Source of the DNA: Kutzneria viridogrisea | GTDB taxonomy: Bacteria > Actinomycetota > Actinomycetes > Mycobacteriales > Pseudonocardiaceae | NCBI GenBank assembly: GCA_014138725.1 | Contig: JACJID010000010.1 | Location: 62,001 to 126,000, forward strand | DNA: 64,000 nucleotides | Direction of reading: 5' to 3' | Shown: positions 60,600 to 64,000 of the stretch, in pieces | How positions within the stretch are numbered: position 1 is the first letter of the stretch | Layout: each line of letters starts with the position of its first letter | Made by a program: the position numbers and the translations under genes | The notes under the pieces: model-generated | Told to the model about the DNA's origin: nothing | Database searches by the model: none | Seen by the model: the letters and a program-made list of their open reading frames with translations, nothing else

Positions 60600-61277
60600 T
60601 CAGGCGACTGGGTCCCGCACGGTGATCTCCACGGCGCGGGCCTGCTCGGCGGCGTCGTCGAGCACGGTGCGGCGGGGTTCGGGCACGTCGAGCACGCGGG
60701 GTTCGGCGCGGTCCAGCAGGGCGGTGAGCCGCCGGTCGGCGCGCAGGGCCTCCAGCGCACGCCGGTCGCCGCCGAGCACGAGGGCGTCGAGTTCGTGGGC
60801 CACGGGCAACAGGACCCGCACGGCGTCCTCGGCGGCGGACTGGAGGGCGACGCGGGCCTGCCCCTCGCGGCGGCGGGCGAAGCGCTGCTGGGACCAGCCA
60901 CCGGCCTTGTTGCGGCCGTGCACCTGCTTGCGGTCGGTCGTGGACACGAGCACGCGGCCGTCCTGCGCGACGCCGATGCTGTGGCCGCCGAGCCGGACCA
61001 GCAGCAGGCCGATCCGCCGCGAGCGGCTCACGTGCTCGACGAGCGCGGACACGGCGAGCACGGGGTACTCCCCCAGCCCCTCGGTGAGCGGCCCGTACGG
61101 CACCTCCGCGGTGGCGAGCGCACCGTCCACGGCCTGGACCCGTACGGACTCGCCGGTGATCACGGTGCTGGTCGTGCCGCCGTGCTGGCTGACGAACCGC
61201 TCGAACCACCCGGCGACCCGTTCGGGCGCGACCTCCACCGCCCGCCCGCCGCCCGCGACGGACCGGACCCGGCTCAC
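60600..61277 (-). CDS. acVLRF1-family release-factor-like protein
   Basis: A 225-residue protein of the actinobacterial VLRF1 (Vms1-like release factor) family. The core KQVHGRNKAGGWSQQRFARRREGQ near residues 120-142 matches the conserved GxGGWSQQRFxRRR with the catalytic Gln used by eukaryotic Vms1/ANKZF1 to release peptidyl-tRNA from stalled large subunits. Strands GLLLVRLGGHSIGVAQDG precede it. Its likely job is ribosome-associated quality control. The GTG at 61277 is the family-like start. Confidence 0.87.
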   Translation of the reverse strand: MSRVRSVAGGGRAVEVAPERVAGWFERFVSQHGGTTSTVITGESVRVQAVDGALATAEVPYGPLTEGLGEYPVLAVSALVEHVSRSRRIGLLLVRLGGHSIGVAQDGRVLVSTTDRKQVHGRNKAGGWSQQRFARRREGQARVALQSAAEDAVRVLLPVAHELDALVLGGDRRALEALRADRRLTALLDRAEPRVLDVPEPRRTVLDDAAEQARAVEITVRDPVA

Positions 61278-61335
61278 CGGCTCACCTCACTGGCGCTCGT
61301 CGCACTGGCGAGCCGGACCGTGCTCACTGGTGCGC

Positions 61336-61899
61336 TCACGGCGCGACCGCCACCCACACCGGCAGCGGGTGGCCCGCCTCCTTGGGCGACAGGCGCTGCA
61401 CGGCGGCGAACCCGGCGCCGGTCAGCGCCTCGGAGATCTGCTCCTTGGACAGCACCTGGTGCCGGGTGGCCACCGAGCGGACGAGCTCCCAGCGACCCGC
61501 GCTGCGGGCCAGTTGCAACACCTCAAGCCCGTAGGAGCTGCCGTCCTCGGCCCAGTCCCACAGCTGCACGGTGACCTGCCGGGCCTCGCCACGACCGGAC
61601 ACGCGGGGCGGTGGCGCGGTGGGCCGCAGCCTGCGCAACCGGTCCAGTTCGGGGACGGCGGCCACCAGCAGCCCGCCGGGGCGCAGCGCCAGCCGGGCCG
61701 CGTTGAGCGCCGCCTCCAGGCCGTTCTCGTGCGCGAGCCGGGGCAGCAGGTCGTCACCGGCGCGCACCACGTCCACGGGGTGGGCGGGCATCTGCGCCAG
61801 CACGTCGAGCAGGTCGGCCCCCGAGTGCGGGCCGGGTCCGAGTACGGCGGCGGCGACGTCGGCGAAGACGTCCTCGCGTGGCGGCCCAGGAACGGTCAC
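61336..61899 (-). CDS. Methyltransferase-like protein lacking the SAM-binding motif I
   Basis: A 187-residue protein. Its C-terminal two-thirds resemble a class I methyltransferase (VDVVRAGDDLLPRLAHENGLEAALNAARLALRPGGLLVAAVPELD, then RQVTVQLWDW and a final GHPLPVWVAVAP). The N-terminal SAM-binding glycine loop and its acidic strand are absent: only about 40 residues precede the mid-domain. It is therefore a truncated or inactive form; whether it is translated is uncertain. It lies just upstream of acVLRF1 in the same direction. Confidence 0.55.
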   Translation of the reverse strand: MTVPGPPREDVFADVAAAVLGPGPHSGADLLDVLAQMPAHPVDVVRAGDDLLPRLAHENGLEAALNAARLALRPGGLLVAAVPELDRLRRLRPTAPPPRVSGRGEARQVTVQLWDWAEDGSSYGLEVLQLARSAGRWELVRSVATRHQVLSKEQISEALTGAGFAAVQRLSPKEAGHPLPVWVAVAP

Positions 61900-62120
61900 C
61901 GCGCACACAGTACGGACCCGTGAACAAGTCACATCGGGTGATCCCCCGGGGCGCCGGCACACCTTCGGGAGAAATCCGGCACACTGGTGAACTCACCCAG
62001 TCGAGCGACCGTCTTACTGACCAACGCTAGACATTTGATAACCCGGTGTAATAGTTTACGCCGGAAGGAGTAGCTACTGACTCCGTTCAGAGGTGCCATG
62101 ATCAAGCGCCCACCCAGTAG

Positions 62121-62138
62121 TGTCACTCCTGCGTGACA
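62121..62138. promoter_or_regulatory. Candidate operator upstream of the XRE gene
   Basis: TGTCAC (62121-62126), six bases, GTGACA (62133-62138): a perfect inverted repeat 21 bases before the ATG at 62160, with TTGACA directly after it. It is placed for autoregulation. The 260-bp stretch 61900-62159 is otherwise gene-free and relatively AT-rich. Confidence 0.55.
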
Positions 62139-62159
62139 AGTTGACAGCGAGGAGTCACT

Positions 62160-63143
62160 ATGACGATCGCTGCTGGTCATACGGACCTGTCGTTCGTCGA
62201 CACCGTGCCAGCTGATCGGGAAGAGTTGGTGGGCCTGTTGGCCACCGGCCCGTTCCCCGATGCCTTGCGCGCCGCGATCAAGACCAGCAGGTTGAGCCTG
62301 GACCGCATCCAGCACCGGCTCGGCCTGCGGGGCATCACCATCAGCGTCGCGACCCTCAGCTACTGGCAGTCGGGCCGTCGCAGGCCCGAACGGCCGGAGT
62401 CGCTGGAGGCGCTCCGGCACCTGGAGGCGGTGCTGGGCGTGCCGCCGAGCGCGCTGACGGCACTGCTCGGGCCGCCCCGGCCGCGGGGTCGGCGCAGCAG
62501 GCCCACCCGGGTCCTGCCGATCGACGCGCTGTGGTCGCGGCGTGAGCGGCTGGCCAGCCTGCTCTCCAGGGTGGACACCAGCTCCGACTGCCGACTGGGC
62601 AGACTCAGCCAGCACGACCGGGTGGAGGTGGCCGCCGACGGCGGGCAACGCTCCCTGTGGGTGCGGCAGGTGCTGCGCGCCGAGCAGGACGGGGCCGACC
62701 GCTGGGTGCTGGTCTTCGACTCGGAGTCGGCGCCGGGCACCATCCCGGAGCTGGGCAACCTGAGCAACTGCCGGGTCGGCCGCACGGCCGTGGACGAGGA
62801 GGCCAGCATCCTGGTGGCCGAGCTCGTCTTCGACCGCACGCTGGCCCGCGGCGACACGGTCATCATGGAATACCAGCTGACCCACCCGGCACCGCCGTAC
62901 CCGGCCAGTGGCAACGCCTACTGCCGCAAGTTCCGGCTGCCGGTGCGCGAGTACGTGCTGGAGGTGCGCTTCGACCAGTCCCGGCTGCCCGCGCGCTGCC
63001 AGCAGTACGCGGTGCCCGCGGGCGAGGAAGGTCCCTCGCGCCGTCGCAACCTGGCGCTGGACCCGTCCGGCGGGGTGCACTCGGTGGCACTGGGCTTCGG
63101 ACCGGGTGTGTTCGGCATCCGCTGGGACTGGCCGACCCGCTAG
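62160..63143 (+). CDS. XRE-family helix-turn-helix regulator
   Basis: A 327-residue protein. Residues about 30-105 hold an XRE-like HTH: FPDALRAAIKTSRLSLDRIQHRL, TLSYWQSGRRRPERPESLEALRHLEAVLGVPPSAL. The remaining 220 residues form a beta-rich domain (VEVAADGGQRSLWVRQVLRA, VMEYQLTHPAPPYPASGNAYCRKFRLP, GVFGIRWDWPTR) found in actinomycete regulators of this class; its ligand is unknown. The long AT-rich upstream region and TGTCAC palindrome suggest tight control. A GAGGAG site precedes the ATG. Confidence 0.82.
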   Translation: MTIAAGHTDLSFVDTVPADREELVGLLATGPFPDALRAAIKTSRLSLDRIQHRLGLRGITISVATLSYWQSGRRRPERPESLEALRHLEAVLGVPPSALTALLGPPRPRGRRSRPTRVLPIDALWSRRERLASLLSRVDTSSDCRLGRLSQHDRVEVAADGGQRSLWVRQVLRAEQDGADRWVLVFDSESAPGTIPELGNLSNCRVGRTAVDEEASILVAELVFDRTLARGDTVIMEYQLTHPAPPYPASGNAYCRKFRLPVREYVLEVRFDQSRLPARCQQYAVPAGEEGPSRRRNLALDPSGGVHSVALGFGPGVFGIRWDWPTR

Positions 63144-63156
63144 CAACCAGTTCACG

Positions 63157-63200
63157 AAGGTGCCCTTGACGAGGCTGGACCTCGGCAAGGGCACCTTTTT
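63157..63200 (+). terminator. Rho-independent terminator, AAGGTG family
   Basis: AAGGTGCCCTTG (63157-63168) pairs with CAAGGGCACCTT (63186-63197); inner CGAGG/CCTCG extends the stem past one mismatch, and a run of T follows. It ends the XRE transcript 13 bases after the stop. Confidence 0.85.
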
Positions 63201-63219
63201 GCCGTGCGGGCGAAGATGG

Positions 63220-63246
63220 TTGTCCACAGCCGCCGACCTGTCCACA
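63220..63246 (+). promoter_or_regulatory. Pair of DnaA-box-like sites
   Basis: TTGTCCACA (63220-63228) equals the actinobacterial DnaA-box consensus, and CTGTCCACA (63238-63246) differs by one base; same orientation, starts 18 bp apart. No other box is seen nearby, so this is not an origin. A DnaA-regulated promoter is possible. Confidence 0.5.
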
Positions 63247-63325
63247 GCGGGCCCCAAATCAAGATCAACTAGGGGGTGCGGGCGGTAGGCTGGGATCGGG
63301 GTCGCCCCCCAGGGAGTGGCGGGGG

Positions 63326-63427
63326 ATGTTCATGGGTGGGTACAAGATCACCACACCTGTGGTACCCGGGGTCACCACCACACCCGTGGTGGTGACCCCG
63401 GCTCACATCAGGCCTCGTAGCCGTTGA
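63326..63427 (+). CDS. Possible small ORF with Thr/Pro/Val-rich product
   Basis: A 33-codon ORF beginning MFMGGYKITTPVVPG. A GC-rich purine stretch precedes the ATG and a TAGGCT -10-like box lies at 63286-63291, downstream of the DnaA-box pair. The middle is encoded by a terminator hairpin, and the 3' end overlaps the convergent protease gene by 20 bases. The TTPVV repeat may only reflect the palindrome. Treat it as a weak candidate. Confidence 0.2.
   Translation: MFMGGYKITTPVVPGVTTTPVVVTPAHIRPRSR
63366..63401 (-). terminator. 16-bp hairpin terminator of the P-domain protease gene
   Basis: CCGGGGTCACCACCAC (63366-63381) pairs perfectly with GTGGTGGTGACCCCGG (63386-63401), loop ACCC, starting seven bases past the minus-strand stop at 63408. 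Confidence 0.8.
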
Positions 63428-64000
63428 GGTGCAAGGAAATCGCGCGGATCGAGCCGCTGTCGGCCGCTCCGCCGTCGACCACCTTGAAGGTCCACGTGCC
63501 GTCGGCGGTGTCGGCGAGCAGGCCGGACAGCGCGGTCTGCGGCTTCCACGTGCCGGTGAACGGCGCCTGCGTGGAGGTCACCGAGGCGAAGGCCGCACCG
63601 GCCCCGTCGTCGAAGACCACCTGGCACAGGTTGTGCCCGGTGCCGCCCTTGCGCTGGAACAGCACCGCCGAGGCACCCGAGGGCGAGGTGAGCGTGCCGA
63701 CCAGGTCGCTGACGTAGCTGTGGTCGATGCCCACCGTGGTGGACCCGACCGCGGTGGAGCAGGCCGTGCCGTCGATGGAGAAGGTCACCTTGGAGGCGCG
63801 GCCGATCCCGCTGACGGTGATCGGCACACTGGCGCCCACCGTGCTGTTGTCCGGGATGGCCACCGGGGCGCCGGTGTAGGCGAAGTCGTGCACCACCGAG
63901 GAGGGCTGGCCCACCGGCACCGGGAAGCTCACCGTGGTCGGCGAGTGGGCCCCGGAGAAGGTCACCTTGGCGCGCAGCACCACCGGCACGCCCACCTGCT
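63408..64000 (-). CDS. Secreted protease C-terminal region with P/Homo-B domain (partial)
   Basis: The minus-strand frame is open through the window edge, so only the C-terminal 197 residues are seen. Residues about 60-197 form a proprotein-convertase P domain: IPDNSTVGASVPITVSGIGRASKVTFSIDGTAC, HSYVSDLVGTLTSPSGASAVLFQR, FAGTGTWKP-type region with TADGTWTFKVVDGGAADSGSIRAISLHL. This jelly-roll follows the catalytic domain of subtilisins and other secreted actinomycete proteases. An Ig-like segment precedes it. The catalytic domain would lie beyond base 64000. A 16-bp terminator follows the stop. Confidence 0.82.
   Translation of the reverse strand, partial: QVGVPVVLRAKVTFSGAHSPTTVSFPVPVGQPSSVVHDFAYTGAPVAIPDNSTVGASVPITVSGIGRASKVTFSIDGTACSTAVGSTTVGIDHSYVSDLVGTLTSPSGASAVLFQRKGGTGHNLCQVVFDDGAGAAFASVTSTQAPFTGTWKPQTALSGLLADTADGTWTFKVVDGGAADSGSIRAISLHLNGYEA

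Noticed and set aside
63220-63246. Replication origin
   Set aside because: Only two DnaA boxes are seen, with no dnaA, dnaN or box cluster.

Overview
The window is about 72% G+C with dense, often overlapping genes. It encodes RamB-controlled glyoxylate-shunt genes, a polyprenol-phosphate-mannose synthase, a DUF574-type methyltransferase, an actinobacterial VLRF1 factor and many secreted hydrolases. This points to a filamentous actinomycete, probably of the Pseudonocardiales. The order is inferred from gene content; the genus cannot be fixed from the sequence. No rRNA, tRNA, CRISPR array, insertion sequence or prophage was seen.

Layout. 1-4.5 kb: a truncated LuxR-type ATPase regulator diverges from a marR-MFS-isochorismatase operon across a palindromic operator, followed by a broken hydrolase gene. 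4.7-12.1 kb: a methyltransferase, then ramB diverging from aceA-aceB-fadB2-rraA and a cis-prenyltransferase (acetate and fatty-acid use). 12.2-16.4 kb: a secreted M64-type metallopeptidase, a STAS protein and a GAF protein. 16.5-19.4 kb: a HAD-like pseudoenzyme, then a methionyl-tRNA synthetase and a P-loop protein behind what looks like a Met-codon attenuator. 19.4-25.0 kb: a CHAT caspase-like protease with an unknown convergent partner, a CPBP membrane protease and an internally deleted response regulator. 25.2-28.0 kb: a DinB protein, a Ddn-hemerythrin fusion and a PheRS-like protein with its own upstream short ORF. 28.2-34.7 kb: a mannosyltransferase, a lipid-modification operon (hydrolase, flavoprotein, DUF1365, Cfa), PAP2 phosphatase and an epoxide-hydrolase-like protein. 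34.8-37.4 kb: a branched-polyamine-synthase-like enzyme, DinB and a dual-specificity phosphatase. 37.4-42.3 kb: a 21-bp repeat array, a beta-helix protein, and a TetR-controlled SRPBCC-DUF4166-tetR-mgtC run. 42.4-49.4 kb: secreted hydrolases, a MocA-like protein and a DeoR/MFS/SIS sugar module. 49.7-57.8 kb: a penicillin-binding protein, a small HTH protein, an ABC-F ATPase, two tandem secreted glycosidase-like paralogues and a P450. 57.9-64 kb: GNAT-SDR, a SagB-like protein, acVLRF1, a degenerate methyltransferase, an XRE regulator and the end of a P-domain protease.

The most unusual content is non-coding. There is a probable transcription-attenuation leader (tandem Met codons and competing hairpins) before metG. 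A family of 21-bp tandem repeats starts 5-7 bases after stop codons, always in sense with the gene before it. A family of long hairpins sits at gene 3' ends. Three AT-rich palindromic elements share a core, and two of them lie in the CHAT locus. All functional statements come from reading the sequence and knowledge of the families; no searches were run.
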